Positions 1-6,779 of a DNA stretch of 64,000 nt are shown here, in pieces. Every line of letters begins with the position of its first letter. The first letter of the stretch is position 1. The stretch is from Geodermatophilus nigrescens (GTDB lineage: Bacteria > Actinomycetota > Actinomycetes > Mycobacteriales > Geodermatophilaceae). A model generated the notes under the pieces. That model saw only the letters and a list, made by a program, of their open reading frames with translations. It did no database searches and was not told the DNA's origin. Location of the stretch: assembly GCF_900129495.1 (NCBI RefSeq), contig NZ_FQVX01000002.1, positions 496,001 through 560,000 on the forward strand. The letters run 5' to 3'. The position numbers and the translations under genes were made by a program.

Positions 1-1258
1 GCCCGGTGACGCCGACCGCGGTGCCGGGGTCGACCTCGAGCGCCACGCCGCGCTCGGCTGCGGTGGCCGCCTTGCCCAGCAGCAGCGCGGCGAGCACCGG
101 CTCCTCGACGGCGCCGACGACCCGGTCGGTGAGCTCCTGGGCCGAGGCCAGCGAGGCGGTCGCGAACTCGACCGCCTCGGCGCTGCGCCCGAGCTCCACC
201 AGCGACACGGTGGTGTGCAGCCGGTTGGCCGCCTCGTGCGCCTGCGCCCGCAGCGACTCGGCGAAGGCCCGCACGCTGTCGCGCTCGCCGGCCAGCGCCT
301 GCAGCTCGGTGTGGTCGCGCAGGGTCACCACCGAGCCGTCGCCGAGGCCGGGCGTCCGGGTGGGCATCCGGCTGACGAGCAGCACGCGCTCGTCGGTCAG
401 GTGCACCTCGTCGACGCCGCGGCGCGGGTCGGCGAGCGCGGCGGCCAGCTCGCCGGGCAGCCCCAGGTCGGCCACCGGGCGGCCGGCGGGGTCCCCGCCC
501 AGGCCGAGCAGGCGGCGCGCCTCGTCGTTGGCCAGCTCGACCCGGCCCCGCCCGTCGACGAGCAGCAGCCCCTCCCGCACGGCGTGCAGCACCGCCTCGT
601 GGTGCTCGAGCATCCGGGCGAGCGTGGCGGCGTCCAGGCCGCCGGTCTGGCGCCGCAGCCGCCGGGCCACCGCGGCGCTGCCCAGGCCGCCGACGGCGAG
701 GGTCACCGCGGCGGTGCCGAGGATGCCGGGGACGGCGTCGGCGAGGTCGGCGGCCACGACGTCGACGGTGAGCCCGGCCGACACCAGCGCCACCACGTCC
801 CCGTCGGCGTCGAACACCGGGCCGGTGGCCCGGACCGACGGGCCGAGCGTGCCGGTGTAGGTCTCGGTGAACGTCGAGCCGGCCAGCGCCGGCCCGACCG
901 TGCCGAGGAAGGGCCGGCCGATCTCCTGCGGGTCGGGGTGGGTGAACCGCGTGCGGTCCGGCGCCATGACGGTGACGAAGGACAGGCCGGTGTCGGCGCG
1001 CACCTGCTCCACGAACGGCTGCAGCACCGCCGTCGGGTCCCCACCGGTGACGGCGTCGGCCACGAGCGGGGAGTCGGCCAGGCTCTCCACCACGGCCGTG
1101 GTGCGCTGCTCGGCCCCGCGCTGCAGCGCCGCGCGGGCGTCGCGCCAGGCGACGAACGCCGCGGCCGCCACCACGGTCAGCAGCACCAGCGCCTGCAGCG
1201 CCAGCAGCTGCCGGGCCAGGCTGCCGCCCGTGCGGCGGCGGGGCAGGAGGCGGGGCAC
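1..1258 (-). CDS. DcuS/CitA-type sensor histidine kinase (C-terminus cut by window edge)
   Basis: Membrane sensor kinase, probably sensing C4-dicarboxylates or citrate. 419 codons are visible from a GTG at 1258. A membrane segment spans about residues 17-37, followed by an extracytoplasmic sensor domain with the family motif RFTHPDPQEIGRPF, a second hydrophobic stretch near 180-200, a PAS domain, and the phosphoacceptor segment AHEAANRLHT. Most of the ATPase domain lies beyond position 1. It is divergent from the DctA-like carrier at 1386, the usual target of this kinase family. Its response regulator is probably just outside the window. The family is clear; the ligand is inferred from context. 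Confidence 0.88.
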   Translation of the reverse strand, partial: MPRLLPRRRTGGSLARQLLALQALVLLTVVAAAAFVAWRDARAALQRGAEQRTTAVVESLADSPLVADAVTGGDPTAVLQPFVEQVRADTGLSFVTVMAPDRTRFTHPDPQEIGRPFLGTVGPALAGSTFTETYTGTLGPSVRATGPVFDADGDVVALVSAGLTVDVVAADLADAVPGILGTAAVTLAVGGLGSAAVARRLRRQTGGLDAATLARMLEHHEAVLHAVREGLLLVDGRGRVELANDEARRLLGLGGDPAGRPVADLGLPGELAAALADPRRGVDEVHLTDERVLLVSRMPTRTPGLGDGSVVTLRDHTELQALAGERDSVRAFAESLRAQAHEAANRLHTTVSLVELGRSAEAVEFATASLASAQELTDRVVGAVEEPVLAALLLGKAATAAERGVALEVDPGTAVGVTG

Positions 1259-1288
1259 GCCCGAGAGTGTCCCGCGCCCGCGGCTGCG

Positions 1289-1332
1289 ACGTGGCTCACG
1301 TACGCAATGAACACATGGGTGACGGCGGTCAC
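1289..1332. promoter_or_regulatory. Divergent kinase/dctA promoter region with two inverted repeats
   Basis: The 127-bp gap between the sensor kinase and dctA holds two short perfect inverted repeats: acgtg-gct-cacgt (1289-1301) and gtgac-ggcg-gtcac (1319-1332). They are candidate sites for the CitB/DcuR-type response regulator. That assignment is inference from position and symmetry only. Confidence 0.3.
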
Positions 1333-1385
1333 GGGGTCCGGCCCACTGGTACCCGACCGTCCCGACGTCTCCCCCAGGAGCAGAC

Positions 1386-2807
1386 ATGGCAGCTGGCACC
1401 GCGGCCGGCGACACCCCGGCGCGCACCAGGCGCGACCGCACCCACTGGCTCTACATCGCCGTCATCGCCGCCGTCGCCCTCGGCATCGCCGTCGGCCTGG
1501 TGTTCCCCGAGTTCGCCGTCGGCCTGAAGTGGATCGGGACGGCGTTCGTCGCGCTGATCAAGATGCTGATCGCGCCGGTCATCTTCTGCACGATCGTCCT
1601 GGGCATCGGGTCGATCCGGCAGGCGGCGAAGGTGGGCCGGGTCGGCGGGCTGGCGCTCGGCTACTTCCTGCTCATGTCCACGGTGGCGCTGGCCATCGGC
1701 CTCGTCGTCGGCAACGTGCTGCACCCGGGCGACGGGCTGGCGCTGTCCGACGAGCTGCGCGGCCGGGGCTCCGAGCTCGCCGAGACCGCCGAGGAGAGCG
1801 GCGGCACCACCGACTTCCTGCTCGGCCTGGTCCCCACGACGCTGCTGTCGTCGCTGACCGACGGCTCCGTGCTGCAGGCGCTCCTCGTGGCGCTGCTCGT
1901 CGGGTTCGCCATCCAGGCGATGGGCCGCGCCGGCGAGCCGCTCCTGCGAGGCATCGGGCACCTGCAGAAGCTGGTCTTCCGCGTCCTGGCGATGATCATG
2001 TGGGTGGCGCCGATCGGTGCGTTCGGCGCGATCGCGGCCGTCGTCGGCGAGACCGGCGTCGACGCGCTGAAGAGCCTCGCGGTGATCATGCTCGGCTTCT
2101 ACGCCACCTGCGCCGTCTTCGTCTTCGTCGTCCTCGGGCTGCTCCTGCGGCTGGCGGCGAAGGTGAACATCTTCTCGCTGCTCAGGTACCTGGGCCGGGA
2201 GTTCCTGCTCATCGTCTCGACGTCGTCGTCGGAGACGGCGCTGCCGCGGCTGATCGCGAAGATGGAGCACGCCGGCGTGAGCAAGCCGGTGGCCGGGATC
2301 GTCGTGCCGACCGGCTACTCGTTCAACCTCGACGGCACCGCCATCTACCTGACGATGGCCTCGCTGTTCATCGCCGAGGCGCTGGGTGACCCGCTGTCGG
2401 TCGGCGAGCAGGTCGGCCTGCTGGCCTTCATGATCATCGCGTCGAAGGGCGCGGCCGGGGTCACCGGTGCGGGCCTGGCCACCCTCGCCGGCGGCCTGTC
2501 GGCGCACCGCCCCGACCTGCTCGACGGCGTCGGGCTCATCGTCGGCATCGACCGGTTCATGTCCGAGGCCCGCGCGGTCACCAACTTCGCCGGCAACGCC
2601 GTCGCCACGGTCCTGGTGGCCGGCTGGACCCGCGAGCTGGACCGCGAGCAGCTCTCGGCGGCGCTGTCCGGTCAGGTGCCGTTCGACGAGGCGACGATGC
2701 TCGACGACGACCACGGGGACCTGCCCGCCGACGCCACCAACGCCGGCCCCGGCCGGCGCGACGCGCAGGCCGAGCTGCGGCAGGAGGCGCTCTCCTCGAC
2801 CCGCTGA
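1386..2807 (+). CDS. dctA: C4-dicarboxylate:cation symporter (DctA family)
   Basis: Inner-membrane carrier importing succinate, fumarate and malate with protons or sodium. The 473-residue protein has the usual hydrophobic segments, the serine-rich reentrant loop (STSSSETALPRL) and the NLDGT motif in GYSFNLDGTAIYLTM, which line the substrate site in this glutamate/dicarboxylate symporter family. It is longer than E. coli DctA (428) owing to a hydrophilic C-terminal tail. An AGGAG sits 5 bases before the ATG. The divergent sensor kinase is its likely regulator. A glutamate/aspartate preference cannot be excluded from sequence alone. Confidence 0.93.
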   Translation: MAAGTAAGDTPARTRRDRTHWLYIAVIAAVALGIAVGLVFPEFAVGLKWIGTAFVALIKMLIAPVIFCTIVLGIGSIRQAAKVGRVGGLALGYFLLMSTVALAIGLVVGNVLHPGDGLALSDELRGRGSELAETAEESGGTTDFLLGLVPTTLLSSLTDGSVLQALLVALLVGFAIQAMGRAGEPLLRGIGHLQKLVFRVLAMIMWVAPIGAFGAIAAVVGETGVDALKSLAVIMLGFYATCAVFVFVVLGLLLRLAAKVNIFSLLRYLGREFLLIVSTSSSETALPRLIAKMEHAGVSKPVAGIVVPTGYSFNLDGTAIYLTMASLFIAEALGDPLSVGEQVGLLAFMIIASKGAAGVTGAGLATLAGGLSAHRPDLLDGVGLIVGIDRFMSEARAVTNFAGNAVATVLVAGWTRELDREQLSAALSGQVPFDEATMLDDDHGDLPADATNAGPGRRDAQAELRQEALSSTR

Positions 2808-2830
2808 GCGGGACCTCCCGGTCACATCCC

Positions 2831-2879
2831 CGACCCCACCCCCGACCCCGGCCGCGCGCCGGAGCCGGGGGTGTGGTCG
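2831..2879 (+). terminator. Hairpin terminator after dctA
   Basis: Arms 2831-2851 and 2859-2879 pair at 18 of 21 positions around a 7-base loop, 24 bases after the dctA stop. There is no U-run, as is common in actinobacteria. The right arm overlaps one possible GTG start (2871) of the next gene. Confidence 0.6.
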
Positions 2880-2888
2880 TCTGCGGCG

Positions 2889-4097
2889 GTGGCAGTCCCC
2901 CTCGACGTGGTCGTCGCCGGCGCCGGGCCGGCCGGGCTGTCGGCGGCGGCCGCGTGCGCCGCTGCGGGGCTGTCGACCGCGCTGGTCGCCCCCGCGGTGC
3001 GGCCCTGGCCGGCCACCTACTGCCTGTGGGCCGACGAGCTCGACGCCGCGGCCGGACCGCTCGGCCTCGATCCGGCCGCGGCGCGGACGACCATGGCCGC
3101 CCGGTACTCCCCCACCGTCGTCCGGACGGCGTCCGGCGGCGAACGGGAGCTGACCCGCGGCTACGCCCGGCTGCGCAACGACGCCGTGCACGCCGCCCTG
3201 CTCGACCGGTTCACCGCCGCCGGCGGGCGGCTGGTGACCGGCCGGGTCCGCGGCCTGCTCGACGACGACGGCGGCGAGGTCGCCGTCCTCGCCGACGGCA
3301 CCCGGCTGGCCGCCCGCACCGTGCTCGACGCGCGGGGCGGCGGGCCCGCGACCGCGCAGCAGCGGGCGTGGGGCGAGGTGGTCGCCGGGCCCGTGCCGGA
3401 CCTGGTGCCGCCCGACGGCGCCCTGTTCATGGACTGGACGGCGCTGGCCGCCCCCGGTGCTCCCCCGGCGTTCCTCTACGGCCTGCCCCTCGACGACGGC
3501 ACCGTGCTGCTCGAGGCCACCTCCCTGGCCGCCCGGCCGCCGCTGCCGCTGGCGGACCTGCGCGAGCGGCTCGCGGCCCTGCTGACGGCGCACGGGCTGC
3601 GGCCGGCCGGCGGGGCCGAGCGGGTGGCCATCCCGCTCGACGCCGCCCCGCGCCCGGCAGGCCCCGGCACCCCGCTGGGCGCCGCCGCCGGGCTGGTGCA
3701 CCCGGCCACCGGCTACAGCGTGGCGGCGTCGCTGCGCCTGGGCCCGCGGGTGGCCGCGGCGCTGGCCGCGGGCCGCGACCCGCGCCCGGTCGTGCGCGCC
3801 GCGCGCCCGCGGGCCACCGCGGCGCTGCTGGGCCTCGGCCTGGAGGTGCTGCTGCCCATGGACGCCGCGGCCACCGACGCGTTCTTCGGTGCCTTCTTCA
3901 CGCTCCCCGAGCAGGAGTGGGCGCCCTACCTGGACGGGGGCTCGCCGCCGTCCGCCGTCGCCGGGACGATGGCCCGGGTCTTCGGGGCGCTGTCGCCGGC
4001 GCAGCGGGCCCGGCTGCTGCGCGGCGTCGCGGGCGGGACCGCGGCCCGGCTGGTGGCGGGGCTCAGGCGGGCGCGGGCGGCGGCGTCGGGTCGATGA
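2889..4097 (+). CDS. FAD-dependent lycopene cyclase-like protein (CrtL/CrtY family)
   Basis: Probable carotenoid cyclase that forms ionone rings on lycopene. It begins with a dinucleotide-binding motif (VVVAGAGPAGLSAAAA). The central FLYGLPL...EATSLAARPPLP and the HPATGYSVAASLRLGP stretch are typical of lycopene cyclases, and the ~400-residue length fits. I prefer the GTG at 2889, which starts directly before the Rossmann strand. The GTG at 2871 has a GGAG 6 bases upstream but lies inside the terminator-like hairpin. The 3' end overlaps the convergent permease gene by 35 bp. Another flavoenzyme with a FAD-binding fold is possible, but the cyclase assignment is good. Confidence 0.82.
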   Translation: MAVPLDVVVAGAGPAGLSAAAACAAAGLSTALVAPAVRPWPATYCLWADELDAAAGPLGLDPAAARTTMAARYSPTVVRTASGGERELTRGYARLRNDAVHAALLDRFTAAGGRLVTGRVRGLLDDDGGEVAVLADGTRLAARTVLDARGGGPATAQQRAWGEVVAGPVPDLVPPDGALFMDWTALAAPGAPPAFLYGLPLDDGTVLLEATSLAARPPLPLADLRERLAALLTAHGLRPAGGAERVAIPLDAAPRPAGPGTPLGAAAGLVHPATGYSVAASLRLGPRVAAALAAGRDPRPVVRAARPRATAALLGLGLEVLLPMDAAATDAFFGAFFTLPEQEWAPYLDGGSPPSAVAGTMARVFGALSPAQRARLLRGVAGGTAARLVAGLRRARAAASGR

Positions 4098-5601
4098 CCG
4101 CGGCGTGCTCCGGGAGCACCCCGGTGCGACGCCGCTGACGCAGCAGGTACCAGCCCAGGCCCACCGCGACGATCGCGCCGATGAACACCGGCGCGGCCCA
4201 CTGCAGGTACCAGTGCTGCTCGCCGGTGGCGTTGTAGACCTCCCGCCGCGGCCAGGCGAGGTTGACCGCCATCCCGGCGCCCCACAGCACCGCCAGCACG
4301 TTCACCGGCAGGCCCCAGCGGCCCAGCGAGAAGCGCCCCGGCGCCGGGCGCCACCGGCCGCGCAGGCGGGCGACCAGCATCGGGCCGGTCACCAGCAGGT
4401 ACGCCAGGTAGATCATCACCACGGCGATGCTGGTGAGGGCGGTGAAGACCTGCGGCTGGCGGACGTTGAGCAGCAGCACGCCGATGGCCAGCACCCCGAC
4501 GACGACGGCGGGGACGACCGGCGTGCGCCGCCGCGGGTCGACGTGCGCCAGGCGGGCCGACGCCGGCAGCGCGTTGTCCCGCGCCATCGCGAAGGTCATC
4601 CGGATCGCCGCGGTGTGCACGGCGAGGCAGCACACGGTGACCGCGACGACGATGCAGACGAGGAACGCCTTGCCCAGCCCCGTGCCGGCCACCGAGAGCA
4701 GCACGTACTGCAGCCCGCCCCCGCTGCTGGCCAGTTGCGGGTCGGCGAGGCTCGGGGCGGCCATCAGGCCGAACAGCAGGATCAGCCCGCCGAGCACGAA
4801 GGAGGCGGTGATCGCCCGCAGGATCGCCCGCGGCGCGGTGCGGCCCGGGTCGATGGTCTCCTCGCCGAGCGAGCTGGCGGTGTCGAAGCCGTACATGACG
4901 TAGCCCGACGCGAGCGCGGCCACGAGGAAGGCGCCGAGGTAGCCCAGCGACTGCCCCTCGCCGCGGCCGGCGGTGTCGAACAGGACGTCCTGCGGGCCGC
5001 GGGTGATCGCCAGCGCCAGCACGACGACGATGAGCACGGCGGCCACGAGCTCGATGAACACCCCGGTGCTGTTGATCCGCGCCATCAGCCGCACGCCGAA
5101 GGCGTTGATGAGCGTGGTGACGGTGATGAGCAGCCCGCCGAGCAGCACCGCGTTGACGGCGACGTCGTAGGTGCCGGTGCCGTCACCGACCACCTGGAAG
5201 CCGGACCACAGCTGCGGCAGCGTGATCTGGTACGCCAGCGCGGTCGCGGCGAGGGTGACCACCGAGGCGGTGAGCATCACCCAGCCGGCCAGCCACGACG
5301 TCGTCGCGCTGCCGAGGCGCTTGGTCCAGTTGTAGAGCGAGCCGGCCACCGGGTAGCGGGCGGCCAGCTCGGCGAAGCACAGCGCGACCATCAGCTGGCC
5401 GGCGAAGACCATCGGCCAGGACCACACGTAGGCCGGGCCCCCGGCGCCGAAGCCGAAGTAGAAGAGCTGGAACGTGCCGGTGAGGATCGAGATGTAGCTG
5501 ACGCCGGCGGCGAAGCTGGAGAACCGGCCGATGCTGCGGTCCAGGTGCTGCCGGTAGCCGAACTCCGCGAGCTGGGGGTCGCCGTCGTCCGAGGGGCGCA
5601 C
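4063..5601 (-). CDS. APC-family amino acid permease
   Basis: Polytopic membrane transporter of 512 residues with about 12 hydrophobic segments. The N-terminal FSSFAAGVSYISILTG, the AELAARYPVAGSLYNWTK segment and the YGFDTASSLGEETIDP motif are characteristic of the amino acid-polyamine-organocation superfamily, near the GABA/choline-type permeases. It starts at GTG 5601 behind GGAAGG. Gene-to-gene distance suggests its own transcript. The substrate is not resolvable by eye; amino acids, GABA or small amines are likely. Confidence 0.88.
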   Translation of the reverse strand: MRPSDDGDPQLAEFGYRQHLDRSIGRFSSFAAGVSYISILTGTFQLFYFGFGAGGPAYVWSWPMVFAGQLMVALCFAELAARYPVAGSLYNWTKRLGSATTSWLAGWVMLTASVVTLAATALAYQITLPQLWSGFQVVGDGTGTYDVAVNAVLLGGLLITVTTLINAFGVRLMARINSTGVFIELVAAVLIVVVLALAITRGPQDVLFDTAGRGEGQSLGYLGAFLVAALASGYVMYGFDTASSLGEETIDPGRTAPRAILRAITASFVLGGLILLFGLMAAPSLADPQLASSGGGLQYVLLSVAGTGLGKAFLVCIVVAVTVCCLAVHTAAIRMTFAMARDNALPASARLAHVDPRRRTPVVPAVVVGVLAIGVLLLNVRQPQVFTALTSIAVVMIYLAYLLVTGPMLVARLRGRWRPAPGRFSLGRWGLPVNVLAVLWGAGMAVNLAWPRREVYNATGEQHWYLQWAAPVFIGAIVAVGLGWYLLRQRRRTGVLPEHAAVIDPTPPPAPA

Positions 5602-5648
5602 GGTGGGGGCCTTCCGGGGAGGGGGTGCGGGCGCTCCACTGTGGCGGA

Positions 5649-5682
5649 CGGCGCGGTCCCCGGCGACCCGGGGACCGCGCCG
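5649..5682 (-). terminator. Strong hairpin terminator after the SRPBCC gene
   Basis: A perfect 15-bp stem (5649-5663 with 5668-5682) carries a CGAC tetraloop and starts 6 bases past the stop of the leftward SRPBCC gene. It ends the ArsR-SRPBCC transcript and separates it from the permease gene. Confidence 0.7.
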
Positions 5683-5688
5683 CGCTCG

Positions 5689-6306
5689 TCAGCCGGCCGA
5701 GGGGGCGAACTGGGCCCGGGCCGCCGCCTCGCCGCCGGCGACCTCCTCGGGCGTGGCGGTGCCCGACGCCGTCACGGTGGCCACCCAGGCGTCGATCGAG
5801 GCGGCGTTGGCCGCGCGCACCCCCTCGCTGCCCTCCCACGCCACCGGGTCGCCGACGTCCTCGCCGTCGACGTGCAGCGCGAGGCCCAGCAGCGCGACGT
5901 CCCAGCCGGGGCCGACGAACAGCGCGCCGGCGCCGCTGCCGGCGAACGCGGCGGGCACGGTGTGCTCCAGCTCCAGCGCGGTGCCCTGCCCCGCCGCGGC
6001 GAGCCGGACCGTGACCACGCTGACCGGCCCGCCCCAGGTGAGCACGAGCGTGGAGGGCGGGGTGCACTCGCGGATCTCGCCGTCGGCGTTGCCCTCGACG
6101 GCGAAGCTGCCGCCCTGCCGGAGGTCGCCGCTGACCGGGGCGAACCAGCGGGCCAGCCGCGCGGGGTCGGTGACGGCGTCCCACACGTCGGCGACGTCGG
6201 CCGGGTACTCGCGGCGCAGGCGGACGGCGATCAGCTCGTCGTCCCCGGCGCCCTCCCGGGCGACGGCGCGGGCGGTCTCGGCGATCTCGGTCAGCAGGTC
6301 TCTCAC
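5689..6306 (-). CDS. SRPBCC (AHSA1-like) domain protein
   Basis: Small cytoplasmic START-fold protein of 205 residues. The core pattern VRLRREYPADVADVWDAV, followed by a DPARLARWFAPV segment and TWGGPVSVVTVRL, matches the activator-of-Hsp90/polyketide-cyclase superfamily. The start is the GTG at 6306, behind an ideal AGGAGG. It overlaps the ArsR stop as GTGA, so the pair is translationally coupled. ArsR-SRPBCC pairs are frequent in actinobacteria, but the ligand is generally unknown. A strong terminator follows directly. Confidence 0.88.
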   Translation of the reverse strand: MRDLLTEIAETARAVAREGAGDDELIAVRLRREYPADVADVWDAVTDPARLARWFAPVSGDLRQGGSFAVEGNADGEIRECTPPSTLVLTWGGPVSVVTVRLAAAGQGTALELEHTVPAAFAGSGAGALFVGPGWDVALLGLALHVDGEDVGDPVAWEGSEGVRAANAASIDAWVATVTASGTATPEEVAGGEAAARAQFAPSAG

Positions 6307-6701
6307 GGTTCCTCCTCGGGCGGGGTGTCCTGGGGTGGGGTGTCCTGGGGTGGGGCGTCCCGGGGCGCGGCGCGGCGCTCGCGCTTCCCCCGGGCGAGCT
6401 CGGTGGCGAGTGCGTCGAGGTGCCGGTCCCAGGTACGGCGGAACCGCTCGAGCCACCGGTCGACGTCCTGCAGCGGCGCGGGCTCGACGGCGTAGAGCCG
6501 CCGCGCGCCCTCGGCCCGGACCCGGGCGAAGCCGTTCTCCCGCAGCACCCGCAGGTGCTGGGAGACACCGGGCTGGGAGATGCCGAACTCGCGGCGGACG
6601 ACGGCGGTGACCTCCCCGGCCGACAGCTCGCCGTCGGCCAGGAGCTCGAGGATCCGCCGCCGGACCGGGTCGCCCAGGACGTCGAACGCGTGCACCTCCA
6701 C
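6303..6701 (-). CDS. ArsR/SmtB-family HTH regulator
   Basis: Winged-helix repressor of 132 residues: DPVRRRILELLADGELSAGEV followed by the recognition helix region ISQPGVSQHLRVLRENG. The usual metal-binding cysteines are absent, so it probably senses something other than a metal. The C-terminus ends in a repeated PPQDT tail encoded by three 15-bp repeats just before the overlapping start of the SRPBCC gene. A 14-bp perfect palindrome lies 15 bp upstream of its GTG start, suggesting autoregulation. Confidence 0.9.
   Translation of the reverse strand: MEVHAFDVLGDPVRRRILELLADGELSAGEVTAVVRREFGISQPGVSQHLRVLRENGFARVRAEGARRLYAVEPAPLQDVDRWLERFRRTWDRHLDALATELARGKRERRAAPRDAPPQDTPPQDTPPEEEP
6321..6365 (-). 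repeat. Three 15-bp tandem repeats at the 3' end of the ArsR gene
   Basis: Units begin at 6321, 6336 and 6351 (core ggggtgtcctgggg on the plus strand) and encode the peptide tail PPQDTPPQDT then PPEEEP-stop. They lie 18 bp from the GTGA overlap with the next gene. A matching arrangement occurs at 29541-29585. Confidence 0.85.
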
Positions 6702-6715
6702 ACTGTTTCACTGCC

Positions 6716-6729
6716 GACTGATATCAGTC
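6716..6729. promoter_or_regulatory. Perfect 14-bp palindrome, candidate ArsR operator
   Basis: gactgatatcagtc is a perfect inverted repeat in the only AT-rich stretch of the ArsR/NB-ARC divergent gap. It is 15 bp before the ArsR start and about 50 bp before the NB-ARC regulator start. It is probably the ArsR site, possibly controlling both directions. Confidence 0.55.
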
Positions 6730-6779
6730 AATGCTTATGTGCATCCGGGCAGGCCGGGACGCCGCTACCCTCCCGGCCG

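Noticed and set aside
6-860. Long plus-strand reading frame at the left edge
   Set aside because: Low-complexity Ser/Arg/Pro product; the antisense frame encodes a clear sensor kinase.
1329-3701. 790-residue minus-strand frame opposite dctA and the cyclase
   Set aside because: Gly/Arg/Gln-rich nonsense opposite two well-supported genes, a common artefact of very high GC.
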